Shown here: positions 6,852 through 14,288 of the stretch, one piece after another | Position numbering within the stretch: the stretch's first letter is position 1 | Layout of the letters: every line of letters starts with the position of its first letter | Origin: an uncultured Mogibacterium sp. | Lineage (GTDB): Bacteria > Bacillota_A > Clostridia > Peptostreptococcales > Anaerovoracaceae | Length of the DNA stretch: 16,368 nt | Assembly: GCF_938039775.1 (NCBI RefSeq) | Contig: NZ_CALHTQ010000100.1 | Coordinates: forward strand, 1 to 16,368 | Direction: 5' to 3' | The notes under the pieces: model-generated | Told to the model about the DNA's origin: nothing | Database searches by the model: none | The model's input: only the letters and a program-made list of their open reading frames with translations | Position numbers and translations under genes: made by a program

Positions 6852-8828
6852 TTATTTTACTATCTTGTAGTATGTTCGTGATGTCATCTTAAATATCACA
6901 AAATATATCACGAAGAATACACCGATTACCAAGCCGAAGTATGTTCCATACTGCGAGAATTGGTTTACTCCGAACATCTTTAATAGTTGATAAACAATCT
7001 TAGATGCCACTATGCAGTGTGCGATTGCTACCACAAATGGTGCATAAAACATCCATACAATTTGAGAAGCCCCTGTTCTTTTAATCAGATTATCACTAAG
7101 TCCTATCTTCTTCATAATCTGATACTTTTCTCGGTCTTCATAACCTTCGCTTATTTGCTTATAGTAGATTACGAGGATGGTTCCCGTTAAAAAGATTATG
7201 CCTATAAGTACTCCAAGAAATAGGAATCCACCATTTAGTTCATATAATCCTTTTAGTGCCTCTACTCTACTCTCGAGTATATATCCATTATCATTCTTTA
7301 GCTTGCTTAGGCTGCTATCATAAGAATTCTTATCTATCCCAGACACATTCCATTCTATGCTGCACTTTATCGAAGAATTTTCCATATTTTTATTTTGGAT
7401 ATTATATGTCTTAAGTACAGAAGCTATATACTGCATAGTAGATAGATCTTTTACAACAAGTGCATAACTATCTACATTTGCACTAGAGAGGATTTTATTA
7501 TCAATTTCTCTCACTTTAAAGGTGCGGTCACCGATTTTGAGGCTACTCATATTGAGAGCGCCTTTTCTATTCGAAGTCATTAGCACTTCGTCATCTTTAA
7601 GAGAAATATTTTTATTGAGCTTTTTATTATAACTATCAAGATCATACGTGAACATGAAATACGGTGATGTTTTCGCATCTCTCGTATATGTCTCAAATGA
7701 ATTCCCGTTTTTTGCTACAGCAGGATTCATGCTGAGTTCTATAAAAGAGTCCTTTATCTTCGCTTTACCTGTAACAGTCTGACCCACTCTATTTTCAAGA
7801 TTTTTCTGAATATCTTTGAAGTTATTCTCATCTACAGCTGTATCACTTGTTAGAATGTAATCTCTTGAAAATGCGATAAAGCTATCTCCATTTTTCTGAA
7901 TATTAGAATAGATGGTTGCTGTAGCTGATAGTGTGATGATAATACCAACACTCATAACGGCTATACTTGCAAGAGATACTGCATTGCTCTTCATCCTATA
8001 AATCAGCCCACTGACACCGAGAAACTTCTCTGGCTTAAAGTAGCTTTTTCTTCTTCTCTGCATCTTCAATACAATAATTGAAAATGAGATGAATAATAGA
8101 TATGTAGCCGCTATAACCAGTAGTGATGCGATGAAAAAATTAACCAGAGAGGATAACGTTCCTTCTGTTGTTAGGGCAATTCCATATCCGCCACATAGAG
8201 CTACTAATCCTATAATTGTTAAAACAAATCTTGATTTTGGTTCACCTTCGCCACTATGCTGTTTTCCTAGTAGCTGTACTGGTGTCGTCATATAGATCCG
8301 ATAACTGCTTCTTACAATAGTTATGAAGTATAGTCCTAGCATAGTAATAGAGCATACAATCATCGCATTTATACTAAATGGATAGTCCATAATTCTGCCT
8401 GCCACATCATGCATTAACCTATTAAGTCCCAAAAAAGAAATTTGTCCAAAAATGTATCCACCAACCATTCCGAGTATCGCTATGATTGAGAATAATACGA
8501 AGAACTCAATGCTTATGATTTTGCGAATGTGCTTCTTCTCAAGACCAAGAATTGCATATAAAGCAAACTCTTTATTGCGCTTTTTTAGTAAAAAATTAGT
8601 CGTGTACATTACGAATATAATCGTAAAAATTCCAACTACAACAGCACCCATAGTGATAAGTTCGGGAAGAGTTTTATGTCTCGTCTGAACATACTTATTG
8701 TTGATAAGTGAGATCATGATGTTGAAAAGCATAAGCATAATTCCAGATGATAATACAAATGGTATCTCCAAAATTCTGTTTGCCTTTAAATTTTGAAAAG
8801 CAAACTTTCTTGCCATCGAAAACGTCAT
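6852..8828 (-). CDS. Bce-type (FtsX-like) ABC transporter permease
   Basis: A 658-residue membrane protein with the BceB/VraG architecture of antimicrobial-peptide detoxification and sensing transporters. Seven membrane segments lie in the first half (about 21-40, 58-80, 105-128, 152-172, 202-220, 228-252 and 284-306). A large extracytoplasmic domain of roughly 220 residues (about 310-530) follows, then three C-terminal segments, the last at about 629-647. The large loop between segments 7 and 8 is the hallmark of this family and the likely peptide- or lipid II-sensing part. Its ATG shares one base with the stop of the ATPase gene (TAATG), with GAGGTGAT just upstream, so the two subunits are made in step. 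With the adjacent kinase and regulator it forms a complete module. The ligand is not readable from sequence. Confidence 0.92.
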   Translation of the reverse strand: MTFSMARKFAFQNLKANRILEIPFVLSSGIMLMLFNIMISLINNKYVQTRHKTLPELITMGAVVVGIFTIIFVMYTTNFLLKKRNKEFALYAILGLEKKHIRKIISIEFFVLFSIIAILGMVGGYIFGQISFLGLNRLMHDVAGRIMDYPFSINAMIVCSITMLGLYFITIVRSSYRIYMTTPVQLLGKQHSGEGEPKSRFVLTIIGLVALCGGYGIALTTEGTLSSLVNFFIASLLVIAATYLLFISFSIIVLKMQRRRKSYFKPEKFLGVSGLIYRMKSNAVSLASIAVMSVGIIITLSATATIYSNIQKNGDSFIAFSRDYILTSDTAVDENNFKDIQKNLENRVGQTVTGKAKIKDSFIELSMNPAVAKNGNSFETYTRDAKTSPYFMFTYDLDSYNKKLNKNISLKDDEVLMTSNRKGALNMSSLKIGDRTFKVREIDNKILSSANVDSYALVVKDLSTMQYIASVLKTYNIQNKNMENSSIKCSIEWNVSGIDKNSYDSSLSKLKNDNGYILESRVEALKGLYELNGGFLFLGVLIGIIFLTGTILVIYYKQISEGYEDREKYQIMKKIGLSDNLIKRTGASQIVWMFYAPFVVAIAHCIVASKIVYQLLKMFGVNQFSQYGTYFGLVIGVFFVIYFVIFKMTSRTYYKIVK

Positions 8829-9583
8829 TAGTTATCACCTCGATTCAGCATGAATTGAGCCTGATTTATACGCTCCATGAACGCCTCTTGTCTTTCGTTC
8901 TCACCTCGATAGATTTCGTGATAAACGATACCGTCCTTTATAAAAAGTACCCTTTTTGCATAAGATGATGCCCTCAGCGAATGAGTAACCATGATGATGG
9001 TCTGTCCAGCTTCATTTATCTTGCAAAACATCTTAAGGAGGCTTTCCGACGACTGCGAGTCTAGTGCGCCAGTCGGCTCATCAGCAAGAAGAAGTGCGGG
9101 GTTTGTTATTACTCCCCTAGCGACTGCGATTCTTTGCTTCTGACCTCCTGAGACTTCATAAGGGTATTTTTCGAGAAGTTCACCGATTCCAAGAGCGGAT
9201 TTGAGTTTACTGAGCCTGTCCTTCATAACAGCCTCTTTTTCATTGGATAGAACAAGCGGAAGGAATATGTTATCCCTATTATTGAACTGATCTAATAAGT
9301 TAAAGTCTTGGAATACGAAGCCTAATTCTCTTCTGCGGAAATCAGATATCTCGTTGTCCTTAAGGAGACTTGTATCTTGTCCATTTAAAATTACTGATCC
9401 TGAGGTTGCTCTATCGAGAGTGGCAATTATATTAAGAAGCGTAGTTTTTCCTGCTCCCGACTCACCCATTATGGAAATGAATTCGCCACTATCAACCGAG
9501 AAATTTACGCCCTTTAGGGCATCTGTTGTCACTTTTCTAGTTTTATACGTTTTCTTTACGTCTTTTAATTCTAAGATTGCCAT
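8828..9583 (-). CDS. Bce-type ABC transporter ATP-binding protein
   Basis: ATPase partner of the FtsX-like permease. Counting from the ATG at 9583 (251 residues): Walker A GESGAGKTT near 40-48, Q-loop Gln92 in FVFQDFNLLD, signature VSGGQKQR at 144-151, Walker B with Asp168-Glu169 in LLLADEPTGALD, and the switch histidine His201 in VTHS. All catalytic motifs are intact. A GTG at 9595 is in frame, but the AAGGAG site would abut it with no spacer. The ATG at 9583 has the same site 11 nt upstream and starts with the usual MAILELKDV, so I chose it. The family powers removal of peptide antibiotics such as bacitracin or lantibiotics from their targets and is required for flux sensing by the paired kinase. 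Confidence 0.94.
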   Translation of the reverse strand: MAILELKDVKKTYKTRKVTTDALKGVNFSVDSGEFISIMGESGAGKTTLLNIIATLDRATSGSVILNGQDTSLLKDNEISDFRRRELGFVFQDFNLLDQFNNRDNIFLPLVLSNEKEAVMKDRLSKLKSALGIGELLEKYPYEVSGGQKQRIAVARGVITNPALLLADEPTGALDSQSSESLLKMFCKINEAGQTIIMVTHSLRASSYAKRVLFIKDGIVYHEIYRGENERQEAFMERINQAQFMLNRGDN

Positions 9584-9644
9584 ACCTTTAGTCACTCCTT
9601 TTTCTTTATGCTCTAATTTTACATATCGTAATCAATCGCTGCAT

Positions 9645-9689
9645 TTATCTAATATGACAATCGATAATAACAACCTTACAATTCTGAAA
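9645..9689 (-). promoter_or_regulatory. Candidate BceR-like box and promoter ahead of the transporter genes
   Basis: Within the 108-nt gap between kinase and ATPase genes, TTACA-N4-TGAAA at 9676-9689 differs by one base from the TNACA-N4-TGTAA inverted repeat described for BceR-type regulators. Three nt further in the transcription direction is TTGTTA (9673-9668), and 18 nt on is GATAAA (9649-9644), a weak but usable promoter. In Bce systems the inducible transporter promoter often lies exactly in this gap. Confidence 0.35.
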
Positions 9690-9691
9690 GA

Positions 9692-10591
9692 TTAGTTTGA
9701 AGGAAATCTAATCGAGAACACACTCCCGACATTCAAGGTCGACTGAGCATTTACTTTGACGTTAATTACATTCGCAATAGTTTTGACTAGATATAAACCG
9801 AGACCGCTGGATTTTTCATTAATTCTTCCGTTAAATCCAGAATAACCCCTATCAAATATTTTACCTAAATCCTCCGAACGTATTCCAATTCCAGTATCAC
9901 GGATTTTAAGTGTATTTGAATCCTCTTCAAAAGTTATCTGTATAGTTCCTGATTCGGTATATTTAATCGCATTTGCTAAAATCTGTTCTATCAATATCGA
10001 TAGCCACTTGGTGTCTGAAATAACATTAGCTGAAATATGATTGTAATCTAATGATATGTGTTTCTCAATGAACAGCATCGAGTACTTCTTAAGTATGCTC
10101 TTGATTAGAGAGTCTAAGCTAATGGATGTGATATCCATATCTGCATCCCTATCCATCAGTTTCAGATAGTTTATGGCCATGTTAGTATATTCTTCGATAT
10201 AAAACATCTGTTCTTTAAGTTTATTCTTATCTTCAAACTCACTCTTTTGTAATATTAAATTTGAAACAGTTATGGGTGTCTTAATCTGATGAACCCATAG
10301 CAAAAAATATTTTTCTAGCTCACGTCGATCAACAGTTGCTTGATTAAGTAGCTTTCTGTTTTCTATTTCAAGCTCCTTCGATGTTATCTTGTAATTTTCT
10401 TGTCTTGTATAGTTTATCCATTCGATAAAAAGGAATATCGCACTAATAAAAGCAACACCTTTTACTCCAAGCCAAAAGTATTCTCGATTAAAATTTGCAA
10501 ATTCAAAGACTACTCCGAAAACACCTGTTGTGTAGATTAACGTTGAAATTATCTTATATTCATTTTTTAAAAAATCGCTTACTTTACTCAT
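9692..10591 (-). CDS. Bce-type intramembrane-sensing histidine kinase
   Basis: A 299-residue sensor kinase with two closely spaced N-terminal membrane segments (about 13-32 and 38-58) and almost no extracellular loop. This is the form called intramembrane-sensing, which relies on the ABC transporter for signal detection. The phosphoacceptor is His101 in FLLWVHQIKTPI. The ATP-binding domain shows the N box (ILANAIKYTESG), G1 box (IRDTGIGI), an F-box-like stretch with GYSGFNGR, and G2 box (SSGLGLYLVK). The gene starts 7 nt after the response regulator stop codon, so the two are co-translated or nearly so. The partner is the OmpR-type regulator directly upstream. All catalytic motifs are intact. 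Confidence 0.93.
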   Translation of the reverse strand: MSKVSDFLKNEYKIISTLIYTTGVFGVVFEFANFNREYFWLGVKGVAFISAIFLFIEWINYTRQENYKITSKELEIENRKLLNQATVDRRELEKYFLLWVHQIKTPITVSNLILQKSEFEDKNKLKEQMFYIEEYTNMAINYLKLMDRDADMDITSISLDSLIKSILKKYSMLFIEKHISLDYNHISANVISDTKWLSILIEQILANAIKYTESGTIQITFEEDSNTLKIRDTGIGIRSEDLGKIFDRGYSGFNGRINEKSSGLGLYLVKTIANVINVKVNAQSTLNVGSVFSIRFPSN

Positions 10592-10598
10592 ATTCTCT

Positions 10599-11270
10599 CT
10601 ACCTTAAGAAATACCCAATACCCTTTTTTGTTTGAATTAAATCTTCAAAGCCAATCCCGTTTAACTTTTTTCTTAGCCTCGTCATATTTACAGCAAGTGT
10701 ATTGTCATCTATGAAGTCATCACCTTGCCAGCAGTGATTAATTATATCTTCTCTCTTGGCTATCTGTCCTTTCATATTAAACAAACTTTCAAGTATCAGT
10801 AGCTCTGTTCTAGTCAGTTCAACTGTGACGTCCTTACCTTCAAGCAGTGCAGCTGACAGATTTAAAGTCAATTCTCCATATGTTATCTTTTCGGAATCCA
10901 CCGTGTAATCATAAGCTCTTCTCAGTACAGCCTGTATCTTAGCCCTGGTGACTGCAATATCAATAGGCTTTGTAATATAATCATCCGCCCCAAACTGAAT
11001 CGCTTGAATCATATCCATCGATTCTGAATGAGATGAAATGAAAATTATAGGAACATTAGATTCTTGTCTTATCCTTTGCGTCCAATAAAACCCGTTATAC
11101 TGAGGAAGCGTAATATCCATTAGAACTAAATCTGGCTCAAACTCTTTAAAATCATCATATACATCATTAAAGTTATCGATTCCACTAGTCTCGTATCCCC
11201 ACTGGGAAAGTTCTTCGCTTATGATTGAACTGATGTTTTTATCATCCTCCACAATTAATATTCTAAACAT
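10599..11270 (-). CDS. OmpR-family response regulator of the Bce-type module
   Basis: A 223-residue two-domain transcription factor. The receiver domain (1 to about 118) has the acidic pair Asp9-Asp10, phosphoacceptor Asp52 in LVLMDITLP, Ser79 at the switch position and Lys101 in ITKPID. The C-terminal winged helix (about 127-223) ends with the usual beta hairpin, KKGIGYFLR. It should be phosphorylated by the kinase encoded 7 nt downstream and activate the ABC transporter genes, perhaps through the box at 9676-9689. The ATG has GGAG 8 nt upstream. The intergenic region before it (11271-11340) holds a direct repeat TGAGATAT (11291-11298, 11306-11313) but no promoter I can state with confidence. 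Confidence 0.94.
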   Translation of the reverse strand: MFRILIVEDDKNISSIISEELSQWGYETSGIDNFNDVYDDFKEFEPDLVLMDITLPQYNGFYWTQRIRQESNVPIIFISSHSESMDMIQAIQFGADDYITKPIDIAVTRAKIQAVLRRAYDYTVDSEKITYGELTLNLSAALLEGKDVTVELTRTELLILESLFNMKGQIAKREDIINHCWQGDDFIDDNTLAVNMTRLRKKLNGIGFEDLIQTKKGIGYFLR

Positions 11271-11340
11271 GCTTTATACTCCTATTATCATGAGATATCT
11301 ATTCTTGAGATATATTTGCACTATATTCATGCTTTCATAA

Positions 11341-11380
11341 TAAAAAATAGCCCTGTAGTCGTATAATTTCAAGGGCTATA
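11341..11380 (-). terminator. Rho-independent terminator after the polyferredoxin gene
   Basis: Minus strand: ATAGCCCT (11379-11372) pairs perfectly with AGGGCTAT (11354-11347) around a 17-nt loop, followed immediately by six T. It lies about 28 nt after the 11408 stop codon and isolates the polyferredoxin gene from the Bce-type module. Confidence 0.85.
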
Positions 11381-11407
11381 TCATTAAGTTCTTTTTAAAA
11401 TCCTTGC

Positions 11408-12232
11408 TTATTTAAGCGCATTAACTGGGCACACCTTAACGCACTCCATACAGAGTATGCACTCTGTACCATTCGCCCTTTTCCTGGAATTGTCCGTCAT
11501 CTCGACATCCATCGGGCAAACCTTCTTACATTTGCCACATGATATGCACTTATCAGTATCACACTTGATTCGAACTAGTGAGTAGTAGCTCATCGGTTTC
11601 ATGAACACCGTTATCGGACAGACGTACTTACAAAATGCTCGGTTATCCTTAAATGCAAATGCCATACCTATTCCAACTGCGTAATATAACGCATTTCCGA
11701 TTATAAACGCAAAGAACATTATTCGTTCGATGTTACCTACTTTAGCTAGAAATAACGCCGCTACAAAGAAAAACGCTGCTACAAAGGTAAAGTATCTAAT
11801 CAATCCTACCCTTTTCGTTCGTGGTCTATACGGCACTTTATACGGCAAGAAGTCTAACACCATTGCGGTCCAGCACGCATAACCACACCAGCCTCTACCG
11901 AATATAAGGGGTCCGAAGATCTTCGCCACAGCATAATGAATCGTAGCTGCCTCGAACACGCCGGTGAACAAGTAGTACCAGAAGCCTTCTATTTGCATGT
12001 TCTCGTTATTTATAAGTCCAAGATAGATGAGCATATATAGTCCGATGAGTAGCTGCACAACACGCCTTGCGTGTTTATACCTGCATATAAATAACATCTG
12101 CCCTATGAATATAGAAATACCGATATAGCTGAAATTGAGAAGATAAAACAAATTGTCTTTAGCGAGCCACAGCGTCACTGCTATCGTCTCAAATGTTACT
12201 AGCATCAGCACTGGTAACCAGTATTTTTTCAT
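11408..12232 (-). CDS. NapH-like membrane polyferredoxin (4Fe-4S)
   Basis: A 274-residue integral membrane iron-sulfur protein of the NapH/MauN/YccM type that would carry electrons at or across the cytoplasmic membrane. Hydrophobic segments appear at about 5-23, 31-50, 57-74, 83-103, 145-164 and 170-193. The family motif GPLIFGRGWCGYAC holds Cys116 and Cys120, and FCKYVCP holds Cys201 and Cys205. The C-terminal cytosolic part has two [4Fe-4S] ferredoxin motifs, Cys229/232/235/239 and Cys258/261/264/268. The start has AGGGG 6 nt upstream. It stands alone, with no NapG, FMN-binding partner or reductase beside it. In anaerobic Firmicutes lone members are common and their redox partner is usually unknown. 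Family is firm, partner unknown. Confidence 0.9.
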   Translation of the reverse strand: MKKYWLPVLMLVTFETIAVTLWLAKDNLFYLLNFSYIGISIFIGQMLFICRYKHARRVVQLLIGLYMLIYLGLINNENMQIEGFWYYLFTGVFEAATIHYAVAKIFGPLIFGRGWCGYACWTAMVLDFLPYKVPYRPRTKRVGLIRYFTFVAAFFFVAALFLAKVGNIERIMFFAFIIGNALYYAVGIGMAFAFKDNRAFCKYVCPITVFMKPMSYYSLVRIKCDTDKCISCGKCKKVCPMDVEMTDNSRKRANGTECILCMECVKVCPVNALK

Positions 12233-12268
12233 CTCTTACCCCTTTGTGCCTTCATATAATATAAAATA

Positions 12269-12311
12269 ACGTTACTGATGTATGATAACACTAGTAACGT
12301 CAATCTCTCAA
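12269..12311 (-). promoter_or_regulatory. Inverted repeat centred on a candidate promoter of the polyferredoxin gene
   Basis: ACGTTACT (12269-12276) and AGTAACGT (12293-12300) form a perfect 8-bp inverted repeat with a 16-nt spacer. On the minus strand TTGAGA (12311-12306), 18 nt, TATCAT (12287-12282) makes a candidate promoter, and the repeat is centred exactly on its -10 element, as expected for a repressor operator. The alternative is a weak terminator for the 12356 gene: on the minus strand the repeat is followed by a T-rich but interrupted run. Confidence 0.4.
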
Positions 12312-12355
12312 TGAGTGCATAACCTTTTATTCAAAATGATTATTTATAAAATATA

Positions 12356-13168
12356 CTACTTCTTACCGAACAGCTTTGATAGAAGTCCCTTCTTCTCTGA
12401 TTTAGGAACACTCTCTTCTGGTACCTCATGATCAGTCTTCTTGTATACGACATTCTCAGCTATTTCATCATCGCTCATACCAGTCGCTTCTCTAACCTGT
12501 GCTAAAGCCACCTCACGGTATATAAGAGCTCCTCGAGGATCGCAGAATCGTATATCTGAATAGCAAGTCGATTTATTTAAGTCAAATGGTTGAACCTCCA
12601 TTACCTCTGTTGCCTCGATAAGACCACTATCTGAATTTGCAGCATCTTGTAAAGCAAACTGAAATACCCCGAGGTTGTCCGGTCCAAACGATTCTGTAAG
12701 AACGCTCCGGACAGCATCATCACTTTCTATATCTCTTAGTAGTTCCTTTACGTGATCAGGACCAATGAATATGCCTGCAGAGTAATTCTCCTCAATCAAG
12801 TCGTTACTAGGAGTAGGAATCCACGAAGGGAGCACTTCAGACCAAGGGGTGCGGTATCTATCCATCTCGGGATGTCTTTCTATTACAAACGAAAAAGCAG
12901 CACCGCGTACATATTGATAGTCACGGAAGAATCCACCGATTATAGGTAATCCGTATAGAAGTCCCTTTTCCGATGGCTCTCCTTCATCTATCGATGTGAA
13001 GTATTTCATGTGATCAACAAACTTTTCGTGAAAGAATTCCTCTCCTTGTGATTCCATTAGAGCATTTAGAACACTCTCATCTCCATCTCTAAGAGCCTTG
13101 AGCGGAGCAAAGTACCACTCATCCATCTGCGTTCTGCTCATAGGATGATAGCTAATATCAAAACCCAT
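12356..13168 (-). CDS. Conserved-looking protein of unknown function, 270 aa
   Basis: I do not recognise this protein. It begins MGFDISYHP, has no signal peptide or membrane segment, and is acidic and rich in aromatics in its first two thirds, consistent with a soluble globular protein. A stretch at 70-85 is rich in Gly and aromatics (YGLPIIGGFFRDYQY). There are two cysteines, near 203 and 210. The last ~30 residues look disordered: a Glu/Pro/Ser-rich stretch followed by the lysine-rich amphipathic tail KKGLLSKLFGKK, which could bind membrane or nucleic acid. The ATG has AGGAGG 6 nt upstream. It starts 31 nt after the lipoprotein stop codon, so it is probably the third gene of the NERD-lipoprotein transcript. 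No function is claimed. Confidence 0.8.
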   Translation of the reverse strand: MGFDISYHPMSRTQMDEWYFAPLKALRDGDESVLNALMESQGEEFFHEKFVDHMKYFTSIDEGEPSEKGLLYGLPIIGGFFRDYQYVRGAAFSFVIERHPEMDRYRTPWSEVLPSWIPTPSNDLIEENYSAGIFIGPDHVKELLRDIESDDAVRSVLTESFGPDNLGVFQFALQDAANSDSGLIEATEVMEVQPFDLNKSTCYSDIRFCDPRGALIYREVALAQVREATGMSDDEIAENVVYKKTDHEVPEESVPKSEKKGLLSKLFGKK

Positions 13169-13199
13169 ATATATCCTCCTTAATAATATTACTTATAAA

Positions 13200-14243
13200 T
13201 TAAAACTGTACAGATATCTTCATACAAATAGGTGTTTTCACCGCATGCTTGTTCTCAGGATAATCCGAGTAATTAACTACCGGATACTGATCCAAATACG
13301 ACCTTAGAGCCTTACGAGTCACCTGCATATTTTCGATAACACCTGTCTCATCACCCCATTTGAAGTAACGCCTGAGAAGAACTCCATAGTATCTTTCTCC
13401 ATCAAGATTCTCTTCTCCTTTTACTTCTAGATAGCTTGAAGAATCATATTCACTCGCTGGAAAATTAAATGCCAAATTATATATCATATCTATGTAAAGT
13501 GTGTCTGTCAGCTGACCTCGCTTACCCGGCTTAGTACTGGTTGCAAGGTAGAAAGGCATATCCGGATAATCATTCAGTTTTACCTCTACTTCACCTTCAT
13601 GCGAAACTTCATCTGATGGAACTTTTCTGAATGTGTAAGTTCCACTACCATACTTAGAGTCTAAATACGAAATAATTTTAGACTTGCTAATTTTATCTCG
13701 CATCGCTGGTTTTTTATATTTGGCAACAACTGGAACAGCTCCCCGTGGCTCCTTAAAAGAAGCAACAACATATGCATCCTTAACGACAGGACCATAGTTT
13801 TCATTCATGTATTCGCACATTGCCTTTAGCTTAGAACACAGAGTTTCAACATCCTGATCATTTTTTACATTGCATTTATACTTAATTATCGAATCTGAAA
13901 TTTCTATATTTTCTATCTCTTTTCTGCTGAAAAACTTAGGCAAGACAATTTTACCTAATACTTTCATTCTATTATCATCATCCGTATATGCAGGGACTGG
14001 AATTACACCTCCATGACCAATTTTCTGCCTAATAGTGTATTTGATATCAGGATAATCAGTAGGTGAAATTTCCCACGTTTTCTTATTAAGTTGTTTGACT
14101 TTAACCTTACCTTCACCATAACGCTCTTCGACCTTTTTTGTTACACTCTCGGTCGTTAATGGCTCTCCGTCAGGCAGAATACAGCCAGAACACAATATCA
14201 TAATTAATACGATTATCAATCCTAATGAATATATTTTTTTCAT
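13200..14243 (-). CDS. Putative lipoprotein with an internal duplication, unknown function
   Basis: Predicted secreted lipoprotein of 347 residues. From the ATG at 14243 the N terminus is MKKIYS, a hydrophobic run, then LCSGC, with Cys21 as the likely lipid-modified residue. An ATG 27 nt upstream (14270) lacks a ribosome binding site and would spoil the signal peptide, whereas AGAGG lies 10 nt before 14243. The mature part seems to contain two copies of one module: a short helix, YG-x-G (about 42-45 and 198-201), charged strands, then DYPD (63-66 and 225-228). I see no catalytic motif; a binding or structural role outside the membrane is the safest guess. It is 45 nt after the NERD gene and 31 nt before the 270-residue gene, suggesting one transcript. 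Confidence 0.82.
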   Translation of the reverse strand: MKKIYSLGLIIVLIMILCSGCILPDGEPLTTESVTKKVEERYGEGKVKVKQLNKKTWEISPTDYPDIKYTIRQKIGHGGVIPVPAYTDDDNRMKVLGKIVLPKFFSRKEIENIEISDSIIKYKCNVKNDQDVETLCSKLKAMCEYMNENYGPVVKDAYVVASFKEPRGAVPVVAKYKKPAMRDKISKSKIISYLDSKYGSGTYTFRKVPSDEVSHEGEVEVKLNDYPDMPFYLATSTKPGKRGQLTDTLYIDMIYNLAFNFPASEYDSSSYLEVKGEENLDGERYYGVLLRRYFKWGDETGVIENMQVTRKALRSYLDQYPVVNYSDYPENKHAVKTPICMKISVQF

Positions 14244-14288
14244 ATAGCAATTGCCTCTTTCACATAACATTGTTAATACAGCTTTGAT

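Noticed and set aside
9354..9695. Plus-strand 113-residue frame opposite the ABC ATPase gene
   Set aside because: Antisense of Walker A and Q-loop coding sequence; no independent signal.
6852..11270. Bce-type module as a bacteriocin biosynthesis or self-immunity cluster
   Set aside because: No precursor peptide, modification enzyme or leader peptidase is present within the window, and terminators isolate the module.
11291..11313. Direct repeat TGAGATAT spaced 15 nt before the response regulator gene
   Set aside because: OmpR-type direct repeats normally recur at about one helical turn; the region is AT-rich, so 8-nt matches by chance are likely. Not enough for an operator call.
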